Below are positions 1 through 7,286 of a stretch of 64,000 bases of DNA, one piece after another. Each line of letters begins with the position of its first letter. Within the stretch, counting starts at the first letter, position 1. The position numbers were made by a program, and so were the translations under genes. The notes beneath the pieces are model-generated. The model saw only the letters and a program-made list of their open reading frames with translations, did not search any database and was not told the origin of the DNA. The stretch is from Catenuloplanes indicus (GTDB taxonomy: Bacteria; Actinomycetota; Actinomycetes; Mycobacteriales; Micromonosporaceae), in contig NZ_JAUSUZ010000001.1 of the NCBI RefSeq assembly GCF_030813715.1, positions 1,612,001 through 1,676,000 on the forward strand, written 5' to 3'.

Positions 1-1537
1 TGCGTTCGTGCAGAACCGCGGCGAGCGCGCGCTCGGCGGTGCGGGCCGCGGTCGGGTCGAGCAGCGCGGTGGCCTCGTCCAGGATGACGGTGTGCGGGTC
101 GGCCAGCAGCACCCGGGCGAGCGCGAGCTGCTGGGCCTGCGCGCCGTCGAGCGGGGTCGCGCCGAGGTCACGGTCGAGGTCGTCGGCCCAGTCCGCGCCG
201 ACCGTGCGCAGCGCACGGTGCAGCTCCTCGTCCGGCGCCGCGGTCATCAGGTTGGCGCGCAACGTGTCCCGGAAGACGTGATGCTCCTGGGTGCAGAGTA
301 CGACCTGGCGGCGCAGCAGGTCCGGCGGCAGGTCGGCGATCGGCACGCCGCCGGCCAGCACGGACCCGGCGGTGGGCCGGTCGACGCCGGCGAGCAGACG
401 GCCGAGCGTGGACTTGCCGGCGCCGGAGAGGCCGACCACGGCGAGCCGCTCCCCCGGCCGTACCGTCAGATCGACGTCGTGCAGCACGTCCGGGCCGGTG
501 CCGTAGGCGTAACGGACGCCGATCACCTCGATCCGGTCGCCGTCCGGCACGCCGGCGGTCACCGCGGGCGGCGCCGGGATGGTGGCCACGCCTTCGATCC
601 GGGCGAACGCGGCGCCGCTGCTCTGCACCTGCTCCATGTAGATGAGGATGGTGTCCAGCGGGTTGACCAGCTGCCGCAGGTAGAGCACGGCCGCGGCGAC
701 CGTGCCGAGGCTGACCCGGCCGTCCGCGTAGAGCACGCCGCCGAGCAGCAGGACCAGCACCGCGGGTACGGCGTAGACGGTCTCCGCGACCGGGAAGAAC
801 ACGCTGCGCAGCGCCAGCGACCGCAGCCGGGTGCGGCGGGTCTCCGCGATCGCGGCCCGTCCGGCGTCGAGCCGGCGCCGGTGCAGGCCGAGCGCCTCGA
901 CGGTGCGCGCACCGGTCGTGGTCGCGGACAGCTCCTCGGCCAGCCGCGAGTTGGCCTGCCCCTCGGCGAGGTAGACCGCGCGGGCCCGGCGCAGGTAGTA
1001 GCGGGCGGTGAACCAGATGCCGGACAGGCCGAGGACGCCGCTGACACCGAGCAGCGGGTCGAGAACGATCACGGCGGCGACCAGGAAGATCATCTGCACG
1101 ACGCTCAGGAACATGCCGGGCAGCACGTCGCGCAGCGTGGTGGCGACCGTGTCGACGTCCGTGGTACCGCGTGCGACCAGGTCGCCGGTGGGCACGCGTT
1201 CGGCGACCGAGGCGGGCAGCGCGAGCACCCGGCGCAGGAACGTCTCCCGGATCCGGGCCGCCGTACGCTCGCCGAAGCGGTAGGCGGCGCCCAGCGCGTA
1301 CCGGTTGAGCAGGGTCTCTGCGACGGCGCAGCCGACCACCGCGAGCGCGAGCCGGTCGACGTCGGTGACGCCGCCACCGGCCCCGACCGTGTCGATCACC
1401 CGGCCGAGCAGGTAGGGCGCCCCCAGCCCGGCCAGCGCGGCCAGCGCGCTGAGCAGCATCATCATCGCGACGGTACGGCGTTCCGCGCCGATCAGCCGGG
1501 CGGCGGCCCGGGCCACGTGCCGCTGGTCCGCGATCAT
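1..1537 (-). CDS. ABC exporter half-transporter, catalytic-Walker subunit (C-terminus beyond window)
   Basis: This is an inner-membrane ABC exporter subunit: an N-terminal six-helix membrane domain (residues about 1-320) followed by a nucleotide-binding domain. The Walker A motif GLSGAGKST and the Walker B stretch VILDEATALLD are intact. The signature motif, normally LSGGQ, is degenerate here (LDGAQAQQ). The frame is open for 512 residues and leaves the window before the H-loop, so roughly the last 60 residues are missing. The ATG start at 1537 overlaps the TGA of the upstream half-transporter by 4 bp (ATGA), so the two are translationally coupled and probably form a heterodimer. The cargo cannot be deduced; multidrug or peptide export is typical of the family. 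Confidence 0.9.
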   Translation of the reverse strand, partial: MIADQRHVARAAARLIGAERRTVAMMMLLSALAALAGLGAPYLLGRVIDTVGAGGGVTDVDRLALAVVGCAVAETLLNRYALGAAYRFGERTAARIRETFLRRVLALPASVAERVPTGDLVARGTTDVDTVATTLRDVLPGMFLSVVQMIFLVAAVIVLDPLLGVSGVLGLSGIWFTARYYLRRARAVYLAEGQANSRLAEELSATTTGARTVEALGLHRRRLDAGRAAIAETRRTRLRSLALRSVFFPVAETVYAVPAVLVLLLGGVLYADGRVSLGTVAAAVLYLRQLVNPLDTILIYMEQVQSSGAAFARIEGVATIPAPPAVTAGVPDGDRIEVIGVRYAYGTGPDVLHDVDLTVRPGERLAVVGLSGAGKSTLGRLLAGVDRPTAGSVLAGGVPIADLPPDLLRRQVVLCTQEHHVFRDTLRANLMTAAPDEELHRALRTVGADWADDLDRDLGATPLDGAQAQQLALARVLLADPHTVILDEATALLDPTAARTAERALAAVLHER

Positions 1538-3183
1538 GAGTCCTCCCCGAACGCCCGGGTGACGAGCGCGCGGTAGCCGGCCGACCCGGCCAGCAGCGCG
1601 CGGTGCGTGCCGCTCGCCGCCACCCGGCCGTCAACCAGGTAGTACACGATGTCGGCGCGGTCCAGCAGCACCGGCGAGGTGGTCGCGACGACCGTGCCGC
1701 GGCCGGCCCGGGCCGCGCTGAGCCGTTCCGCGATCGCCGCTTCGGTGTGCGCGTCCACCGCGGAGGTCGGCTCGACGGCCAGCAGCATCTCCGGGTCGGC
1801 GTGCACCGCACGGGCCAGCCGGACCCGTTGCCGCTGACCGCCGGAGAGGTTCCGCCCGCCCCAGTCGACCGGCCGGTCCAGGTCGTCGCCGACGTCGTGC
1901 GCGACCGCGGTGTCCAGCGCCGGCCGCACGTCGCCGTCGTGCCGGCCGGCGACCACGTCGCGCAGCGGAGCGGCGAACAGCGCGGCGTCGTTGTCCGCGA
2001 CCAGGATTCGCCGCCGGATCTCGTCCCGGTCGATCGTGGACAGTGGCGTGCCGTCCCAGGTGGCCTCGGACGGCGTGTACCGCCCGAGCCGGTCGATGAT
2101 CTCGCGCGCGTCCGCGGGCCGGGAGCCGGCCAGCGCGGTCAGCCGGCCGGGTGCCGCGGTCACGCCGGACTCCGGGTCGTGCAGCGCGGCCGGGCGGTCC
2201 GGTCCGGGCACCCCGGCCGGTTCGTCCACCGGTACGCCGAGGAACGTGACCACCCGGCGGGCCGCCACCACGCCGTGCGCGAGGTCGCGGCCGCAGAGGA
2301 TCAGCACGTCGACCGGGATGACCAGCATCGCGGTGTAGCCGTAGACCGCGACCAGCTGGCCCGGCGTCAGGTCACCGGTGACGGCGAGCCGGGCGGCCAG
2401 CCAGATGACCACCGCGAGGAAGACGATCGGCAGGCCGCCGCCGAGCGCACCGATCCAGCTGGACGGGCCGCCGACCCGGTAGCCCTGGTCGCGCAGCAGC
2501 GCGGACTGGAGTTCGTACCGTCGCTGATGGGTGTCCTTGCCGCCGAGCCCGTTGAGGATCCGCAGGCCGCCGATGATGTCGGTGAGCAGGGTGTTCAGCG
2601 CGCCCTGCCGTTCGCGGTAGCGGTCGCCCGCGTCGCGGGTGCGGGCCAGCAGCGGCACGATCAGCAACGCCAGCACCGGCACGCCGACCAGCACCACCGC
2701 GGCGAGCAGCGGCGAGATGTCGCGGAGCAGCAGCGCGACCGCGAGGCAGGCCACGACGGAGGCGACGCCGACGCCGGCGACGTTCAGCGCGCGGCCGATC
2801 GTCCACACGTCGGAGATGCCGATCGTGACCACCTCGCCCGCGGTGATCCGGCGCGGGAGCGCGGCGCCGAGCCGGGTCGCGTGCCGCAGCACCAGCTCCG
2901 CGGTCTCCAGCGCCGCGGCCAGCCGCATCTTCGTCATGCTGCGGTGCCGCATGATGCCGAGCCCGGCGCTGAGCACGCCGACCGCCAGCAGCACCACGGA
3001 CCAGGTGATCAGCGCGGCCGGCCGGCGCGGTGCGAGGCCGCGGTCGATCGCCTGGGAGATCAGCCACGGCGTGGCGGCCATGCTCAGGAACCACGCCGAC
3101 CCGAAGAACGCGCCGAGTGCGACGCGCCGTTTCAGCCGCCGGGCCAGCCACCACAAATATCGCCAGGGTCCGCGGGTGTCCAC
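1534..3183 (-). CDS. ABC exporter half-transporter, degenerate-Walker subunit
   Basis: This 549-residue protein is the partner half of a heterodimeric ABC exporter. It has a membrane domain (about residues 1-320) and a nucleotide-binding domain with the opposite pattern to its neighbour. The signature NLSGGQRQR is perfect, the Walker A loop is unrecognisable (ALAGSRPADAREII), Walker B reads MLLAVEPTSAVD and lacks the usual Asp, and the H-loop His is replaced (TTSPVLL). Paired with the downstream subunit it would form one complete ATP site and one dead site. The GTG start at 3183 was chosen because GGAAGGA lies 7 bp upstream and the family N-terminus begins here; the frame stays open further upstream without homology. 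Confidence 0.88.
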   Translation of the reverse strand: MDTRGPWRYLWWLARRLKRRVALGAFFGSAWFLSMAATPWLISQAIDRGLAPRRPAALITWSVVLLAVGVLSAGLGIMRHRSMTKMRLAAALETAELVLRHATRLGAALPRRITAGEVVTIGISDVWTIGRALNVAGVGVASVVACLAVALLLRDISPLLAAVVLVGVPVLALLIVPLLARTRDAGDRYRERQGALNTLLTDIIGGLRILNGLGGKDTHQRRYELQSALLRDQGYRVGGPSSWIGALGGGLPIVFLAVVIWLAARLAVTGDLTPGQLVAVYGYTAMLVIPVDVLILCGRDLAHGVVAARRVVTFLGVPVDEPAGVPGPDRPAALHDPESGVTAAPGRLTALAGSRPADAREIIDRLGRYTPSEATWDGTPLSTIDRDEIRRRILVADNDAALFAAPLRDVVAGRHDGDVRPALDTAVAHDVGDDLDRPVDWGGRNLSGGQRQRVRLARAVHADPEMLLAVEPTSAVDAHTEAAIAERLSAARAGRGTVVATTSPVLLDRADIVYYLVDGRVAASGTHRALLAGSAGYRALVTRAFGEDS

Positions 3184-3224
3184 CCACGCATCCTTCCGTA
3201 CCCGTTCGGCACCGGTCCTCCGAT

Positions 3225-3503
3225 TTATCCGGCCTTCCGCACCCTGACCTGGGTGATCGCCCGGCCTTTGATCTGCGTCACCTCGGCGGTGTGCGCGCCC
3301 GGGCCGACCACCCCGCCGGGGGTGGTGGGGATGTGGCCGAGCCGGGACAGCACCAGGCCGGCGAGCACGGTGTCGGCCGCGTCCCGGCGCTGCGCGGCCA
3401 GGCCCTCCTCCGCGGTGGACGCGCCGCGGGCGACGTACCCATCGTCGGCCAGCGCCATGGTCAGCGACCGCCGGATCCGGTCGTCGTCCTCGATCGGCGA
3501 CAC
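3225..3503 (-). pseudogene. Chimeric remnant: receiver-domain N-terminus joined to CorC/HlyC-type C-terminus
   Basis: The first 50 or so residues read like the start of a response-regulator receiver domain (IEDDDRIRRSLTMAL, then ADDGYVARGASTAEEGL). The frame then passes, where the phospho-acceptor Asp strand should be, into DTVLAGLVLSRLGHIP and EVTQIKGRAITQVRVRK. That second part resembles the transporter-associated domain at the end of CorC/HlyC hemolysin-like proteins. The phospho-acceptor and the rest of both parent proteins are missing. The product would be about 92 residues and is most likely a non-functional fusion left by deletion. The assignment is by eye from family patterns. Confidence 0.5.
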
Positions 3504-3640
3504 GGTGCCCGTACCGGCATGATGCCCGGCCCCGGTTGCACGGCGCGGGTCCGGGTCGCACATGACAGATCGATGACATGCCGCCATCACTTCCGACACA
3601 TCCGTTTGCCGTGGCCCGGCGGCCGGGAAACCCGGCGGCC

Positions 3641-3904
3641 ATGGAGATCTCCGGCATCCTCACCGCGATAGTCATCGGCCTGGTCATCGGCGCGCTCGGG
3701 CGGCTCGTCGTACCGGGTAAGCAGAACATCCCGATCTGGCTCACCATCGTGATCGGCATCGTCGCCGCGATCATCGGCACGTTCATCGCGGCCGCGCTCG
3801 GCGTCGCGGAGACCCGCGGCATCGACTGGATCGAGATCGCGATCCAGGTGGCGCTGGCCGCAGCCGGCGTCAGTGTGGTCGCCGGTCTGCGCGGTCGTCG
3901 CTGA
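3641..3904 (+). CDS. GlsB/YeaQ/YmgE-family small membrane protein
   Basis: This 87-residue hydrophobic protein has three predicted membrane segments (about residues 4-20, 30-50 and 66-82) and the family pattern IGLVIGALGRLVVPG near the start, with GIVAAIIGTFIAAALG in the second helix. The family is associated with general stress responses at the cell membrane, but its biochemical role is not defined. The ATG at 3641 begins the conserved core; the frame stays open further upstream without similarity. No good Shine-Dalgarno sequence is visible. It stands alone and is followed by a hairpin at 3920-3951. Confidence 0.82.
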   Translation: MEISGILTAIVIGLVIGALGRLVVPGKQNIPIWLTIVIGIVAAIIGTFIAAALGVAETRGIDWIEIAIQVALAAAGVSVVAGLRGRR

Positions 3905-3919
3905 CGGTTCCCGCTCCCC

Positions 3920-3951
3920 GAGAGCCCGGGCGGTGACCCGTCCGGGCTCTC
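3920..3951 (+). terminator. Hairpin after the GlsB-like gene
   Basis: GAGAGCCCGG at 3920-3929 pairs perfectly with CCGGGCTCTC at 3942-3951. It lies 16 bp after the stop codon of the GlsB-like gene. There is no T-tract, as is usual for terminators in high-GC actinobacteria. Confidence 0.55.
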
Positions 3952-3953
3952 GA

Positions 3954-4397
3954 TGTGCGCACCTGCCCGAGATCGAACGGCTCCGCGGCGACCTCACGCT
4001 GGCGCGCATCCGGCGGAGCTGGACCGGCTGGCGCGGGCGCGTGATCGAGCCGGTGCTGCGCGAGTCCCTGGCCCGGCTGCTGCCCGACGACGTGCTGCCG
4101 GCCGCGCCGGTGGTCGGCGCGTACTGGACCCGCAGCAACTCGGTCGAGATCGACGTCGTCGGCGCGGACCGCGGCCCGGTCGCCGAGGAGCTGCTCTTCC
4201 TCGGCTCGATCAAGTGGCTGGAGAACTGCCCGTTCGACGCGCACGATCTCGCCGCGCTGCAACGGCACCGCGCCGCGATCACCGGCGACCCGGTGCCGCT
4301 GCTCGCGATCAGCCGCAGTGGCATCGACGCCGACGGCCTCCGGGCCGGCTACGCCCCGGCCGAGCTGCTGGACGCCTGGCGGCCGAGGAACCGGTAG
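3954..4397 (+). pseudogene. C-terminal remnant of a DUF234-type ATPase
   Basis: About 148 residues resemble the C-terminal DUF234 region of actinobacterial AAA ATPases: GDLTLARIRRSWTGWRGRVI, then RSNSVEIDVVGADRGPVAEE and KWLENCPFDAHDLAALQRHR. Full-length relatives have about 450 residues with an N-terminal P-loop ATPase domain, which is entirely absent. Upstream the frame runs into the terminator of the preceding gene without homology, and no credible start or ribosome-binding site is present. The piece is best read as a decayed 3-prime fragment. Confidence 0.65.
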
Positions 4398-4400
4398 CCG

Positions 4401-5195
4401 TCAGGCCGCCCAGCGCACCGTGCGGTAGTCGTAGGTGCGGGTGAAGCCGAGGCGTTCCAGGTTGCGCAGCGAGGTGTGGTGCTCGCCCGGTTCCGGCGCG
4501 CTGGTCTCCGAGACCACCCAGTCGCAGCCGGCGTGCCGGGCCGCGGCGATCCGGGCCGCGATCAGCGCGGACTGTGCGCCACGGCCACGGTGTGAGGCGC
4601 GGGTGACGCCGCTCTTCAGGACCCCGGCAGGGCCGTGGGTGAACAGCTGCGCGGCCGCGACCATCTCGCCGCCGTCCCAGGCCGCGAACCGGTGGCCGCG
4701 CGGGTCCCGGCCGGGGCCGGGCAGCAGGTCGGCGAGGTGCGGCACCGGGTCCAGCGCGGACATGACCAGGTCGGTCCAGGCCGCTTCCGCGTCCGCCGGC
4801 ACCGGGCCGACGCGCAGGCCGGTGCGGATCCGCGGCGGTCCGGCGGCCGACCGGGCGACCTTGACCGAGTCCGGCAGCGGTGCCAGGCCGCGTGCGGCGC
4901 ACAGCTCGGCCCAGTCGTCCGGCAGCAGCGGCGGCGGGAGCTTCAGCACCGCGCTCGGCGCGCCGGCCGCGCGGTAGACGTCCAGGATCCGGTCCAGCAG
5001 GCCGGCGGTGACCGGCGCGGTGAACCCGATCGCCCGGTTGAACATCGGGATGCCGGCGCGCACGGTCAGCACGGTGACGCCGTCCACCCGCGTCGCGCGC
5101 AGGCCGAGCGTCTCGCGCAGCGCGGCCGGCGCGTGCTCCGCGATCGCGCGGAGGAACGCGCCCTCCACCGCCTCACCGGCCACCGGCAGCTCCAT
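4401..5195 (-). CDS. GNAT-family N-acetyltransferase
   Basis: This 264-residue cytosolic protein ends in a GNAT domain. The acetyl-CoA pyrophosphate-binding loop is visible as HRGRGAQSALIAARIAAA (motif A, Q/RxxGxG/A type), followed by CDWVVSETSAPEPGEHHTSL and the C-terminal NLERLGFTRTYDYRTVRW. The N-terminal half is less conserved and resembles the first half of tandem-GNAT proteins. The substrate is unknown. I chose the ATG at 5195; an in-frame start at 5303 would add 36 residues without family similarity. The gene is divergent from the Fur-type regulator. Confidence 0.8.
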   Translation of the reverse strand: MELPVAGEAVEGAFLRAIAEHAPAALRETLGLRATRVDGVTVLTVRAGIPMFNRAIGFTAPVTAGLLDRILDVYRAAGAPSAVLKLPPPLLPDDWAELCAARGLAPLPDSVKVARSAAGPPRIRTGLRVGPVPADAEAAWTDLVMSALDPVPHLADLLPGPGRDPRGHRFAAWDGGEMVAAAQLFTHGPAGVLKSGVTRASHRGRGAQSALIAARIAAARHAGCDWVVSETSAPEPGEHHTSLRNLERLGFTRTYDYRTVRWAA

Positions 5196-5292
5196 GATCC
5201 GAGCGTGGCCGCCGGGACTGTTCACCGTCCAGCCCACTCGATGATCACCGTGCCGGAATGCCGCCGCCGGTGAACCAGCACCATTAGCGGCA

Positions 5293-5313
5293 ATGATAGT
5301 CATCTTCTATAGT
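5293..5313 (+). promoter_or_regulatory. Candidate Fur/Zur-type operator and -10 box
   Basis: ATGATAGTCAT at 5293-5303 is an inverted repeat (ATGA-TAG-TCAT) inside an A/T-rich patch. It is followed by a possible -10 hexamer TATAGT at 5308-5313. It sits 37 bp before the Fur-type regulator start and could mediate autoregulation; Zur boxes have a related ATGAT/ATCAT core. Binding is inferred. Confidence 0.4.
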
Positions 5314-5349
5314 CGGTTCCTGCTTCGGACCCCGCAGGAGGCACCCGAC

Positions 5350-5748
5350 ATGACCAACGGCGACCGGCCGCGCCGGCGCACTCGCCATCGCGCCGCGATA
5401 GACGCGCTGCTGCGGGAGTCGACCGAGTTCCTCAGCGCACAGCGGATCCACGCCGGCCTGCGCGGGCGCGGCATCCACATCGGGCTGACCACGGTCTACC
5501 GGGCGATGCAGGTGATGGCCGAGGAGGGCACCGTCGACGCGACCCGCACCGCCACGGGCGAGCTGGTCTACCGCCATTGCAGCCCGCGCCACCATCACCA
5601 CCTGATGTGCCGCTCCTGCGGCCGGGTGATCGAGGTCGAGGGTCCCGCCATCGAACGGTGGACGACCGCCGTCGCCGAACGCCACGGCTTCCGCGACCTC
5701 AACCACAACGTCGAGCTCTTCGGCACCTGCCCCTCCTGCGCCGCCTGA
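5350..5748 (+). CDS. Fur-family metal-dependent repressor (Zur-like)
   Basis: This 132-residue regulator has a Fur winged-helix domain (about residues 10-75, with IHIGLTTVYRAMQVMAEEG as the recognition region) and a metal-binding dimerisation domain. The His cluster RHHHHLMC, the CRSCG pair and the C-terminal CPSC pair form the structural zinc site and the sensing site. The HHHHLMCRSCG arrangement is typical of zinc-sensing Zur proteins in actinobacteria, but Fur or Nur specificity cannot be excluded. The ATG at 5350 has AGGAGG about 9 bp upstream. It would repress metal-uptake genes and possibly itself through the element at 5293-5303. Confidence 0.85.
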   Translation: MTNGDRPRRRTRHRAAIDALLRESTEFLSAQRIHAGLRGRGIHIGLTTVYRAMQVMAEEGTVDATRTATGELVYRHCSPRHHHHLMCRSCGRVIEVEGPAIERWTTAVAERHGFRDLNHNVELFGTCPSCAA

Positions 5749-5773
5749 CCGCCCGGAGCGCGCAGAAGGCCGG

Positions 5774-6616
5774 TCAGCGGGGGTGGCGGCGCGGGGAACG
5801 GCCGAGGATCACGGCGAGGACCAGGGCGGCCGGGATCGCGGGCCACACCGCCCAGATGCCGATGACGGTGGACAGCAGCAACACGAAGACGGCCGCCACG
5901 ACCGCGACGGCGACGGCGATCACGGCCGAGAGCACCACCACCGGCTCGGCCGGGCGGCGGGTCAGGCCGGCGGCGGCGATCAGCAGGCCGATACCGGCGA
6001 AGCAGAGCGCGGGCGTGGCGAGCAGGAAACCCTCGCTGCCGGGCAGGACCCAGCTCCAGAACGGAGTCTCGCCGAGGTCGTATCCCCGCCCCGGCGTACC
6101 CGGTGAATCGCACGGTGGTGAGCAGCGCGACCGGCGTGCGGAACAGCGAGGTCACCACCGTGCACAGCGTGAGCAGCGCGCCGGTGAGCGGGCGGGCCTC
6201 GGTGCGCCGGCTGATCGCACCGGCGAGGAACCAGCCGAGGATCAGCCCGGCCGGCGCACCGGCGATCGTGCCCGCGGCCACGCCGGGCGGGTCGGTCCCG
6301 CGCACCCGGAGGTAGGTGACGCCGCCCTCGGCGGAGCGATGGTCGTCCAGCGTGAGCAGCCGGCCGTCTCGGGTGCCGGCGACCGTCTGCCACGAGTCGC
6401 CCAGCTCGACGAGCGGGCTGCCGGGCCGGCCGAGCCGGCCCGGGGCGCGCGGCGCAGCACGTCGAGCGTCTCGCGCGCGGTCGGGTGGCGGCGCCCGCCG
6501 GCCGTGGCGGCCATCAGCATGGTGTCCATCAGTTCCGCGCGGCGGTCTCCCGGCGGGTACGCGTGCAGCAGCCGCAGCGTCCAGTGTGGCGTGCCGTTCA
6601 AGACATCAGACCCCAC
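5774..6616 (-). pseudogene. Multi-pass membrane protein with two compensating frameshifts
   Basis: The locus spans 281 codons from a GTG at 6616 to TGA at 5774, but the coding frame changes twice. Residues 1 to about 55 (HWTLRLLHAYPPGDRRAELM) are in the start frame. From about 6440 the sensible protein continues in the -1 frame (VELGDSWQTVAGTRDGRLL, then AGAPAGLILGWFLAGAI). From about 6080 it returns to the original frame (YDLGETPFWSWVLPGSEGF, then VLSAVIAVAVAVVAAVF) and reaches the stop. Both switches lie in GC runs, so real decay and sequencing error are both possible. An intact product would be a soluble head plus about six membrane helices. A 48-residue membrane peptide gene lies 17 bp upstream. 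Confidence 0.6.
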
Positions 6617-6622
6617 GCCCGC

Positions 6623-6628
6623 AATATA
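6623..6628 (-). promoter_or_regulatory. Leaderless -10 box TATATT
   Basis: TATATT is followed by exactly six bases and then the GTG at 6616. This is the spacing of leaderless actinobacterial genes and supports that start. The upstream small gene could also read through, so the box may be internal to an operon. Confidence 0.4.
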
Positions 6629-6632
6629 CAGA

Positions 6633-6779
6633 TCATCTAACTATGGGCCGAGCGGCCAGCGCGTGTGCGGCGCGCTGTACGGCGACGCCGACGGCGAGCG
6701 CGGTGGCGGCGGCTCCGGCGGCGGTGGCGACGACCGGGAACGCGATGACGGCTCCGAGGATGACGAGTTGGCGATGCAT
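6633..6779 (-). CDS. 48-residue hydrophobic small protein
   Basis: This short frame encodes 48 residues, beginning MHRQLVILGAVIAF and continuing as an Ala/Val-rich helix with a basic tail ending ARPIVR. It is probably a single long or hairpin membrane segment. A textbook AGGAGG lies 6 bp before the ATG at 6779, which makes translation credible despite the size. The stop is 17 bp before the GTG of the frameshifted membrane protein, so the two probably formed an operon. No family was recognised. It could be an accessory peptide of the neighbouring membrane protein. Confidence 0.55.
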   Translation of the reverse strand: MHRQLVILGAVIAFPVVATAAGAAATALAVGVAVQRAAHALAARPIVR

Positions 6780-6858
6780 GACGTGCCTCCTCTCCTGACC
6801 GACGGTAACGAGCGGGACGCTGCACGGGTCAGGGGCGAAGGTCCCGTACGCGTGGGAC

Positions 6859-6864
6859 TACCGT
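6859..6864 (+). promoter_or_regulatory. Leaderless -10 box TACCGT
   Basis: TACCGT lies six bases before the GTG at 6871, matching the TAnnnT-N6-GTG pattern of leaderless genes. It appears to be the original promoter of the broken response-regulator gene. Confidence 0.4.
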
Positions 6865-6870
6865 GGCGCC

Positions 6871-7208
6871 GTGCGAGTCAGATCCTGGTCCGCACCGGCC
6901 TCACCACGATCATCGACGCGCAGCCGGACCTGACCGTGGTCGGCGAGTGCGGCGACGGGCAGGCCGCGGTCGAGCTGGCCGCCCGGCTGCGCCCGGACGT
7001 GGTGGTGATGGACGTGCGCATGCCGGTGCTGGACGGCATCGAGGCGACCCGGCGGCTGGCCGGCGCCGGCGTACCCGATCCGGTCAAGGTCCTGGTGGTG
7101 ACCACGTTCAACCTGGACCGGTACGTCTACGACGCGCTCCGCGCCGGTGCGAGCGGCTTCCTGCTCAAGGACGCGCCGTACGCCTACCGCAACGGGCTGG
7201 TCACCTGA
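6871..7208 (+). pseudogene. NarL/FixJ response regulator missing its acidic pocket and DNA-binding domain
   Basis: The gene starts GTG CGA GTC, which fits a response regulator. The expected (V)xxADD segment is missing and the frame is shifted directly into QILVRTGLTTIIDAQ. The phospho-acceptor strand VVVMDVRMPVLDGIEATRRL and the switch Lys region ASGFLLKDAP are intact. After KDAPYAYRNGLVT a stop follows, so the linker and the LuxR-type helix-turn-helix domain are gone. The N-terminal loss looks like a deletion of roughly 15 bases that is not a multiple of three. Neither truncated form could both sense phosphate and bind DNA. Confidence 0.7.
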
Positions 7209-7274
7209 CGTTCTTCCGATACGCCCAGAGCTGAAGTGAGACCCAGATCAACGAATCCGGTGCACCGCGCGCAG

Positions 7275-7280
7275 TACGGT
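7275..7280 (+). promoter_or_regulatory. Leaderless -10 box TACGGT
   Basis: TACGGT is followed by six bases and a GTG at 7287. This TAnnnT-N6-GTG arrangement decides the start of the SEC-C protein in the absence of a Shine-Dalgarno sequence. Confidence 0.45.
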
Positions 7281-7286
7281 GGCGGT

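Noticed and set aside
1603-3522. A very long plus-strand open frame opposite the second ABC exporter gene
   Set aside because: Its translation is Arg/Ala/Gly/Gln-rich with no domain, and the minus strand encodes a clear transporter. It is an antisense frame of GC-rich codons.
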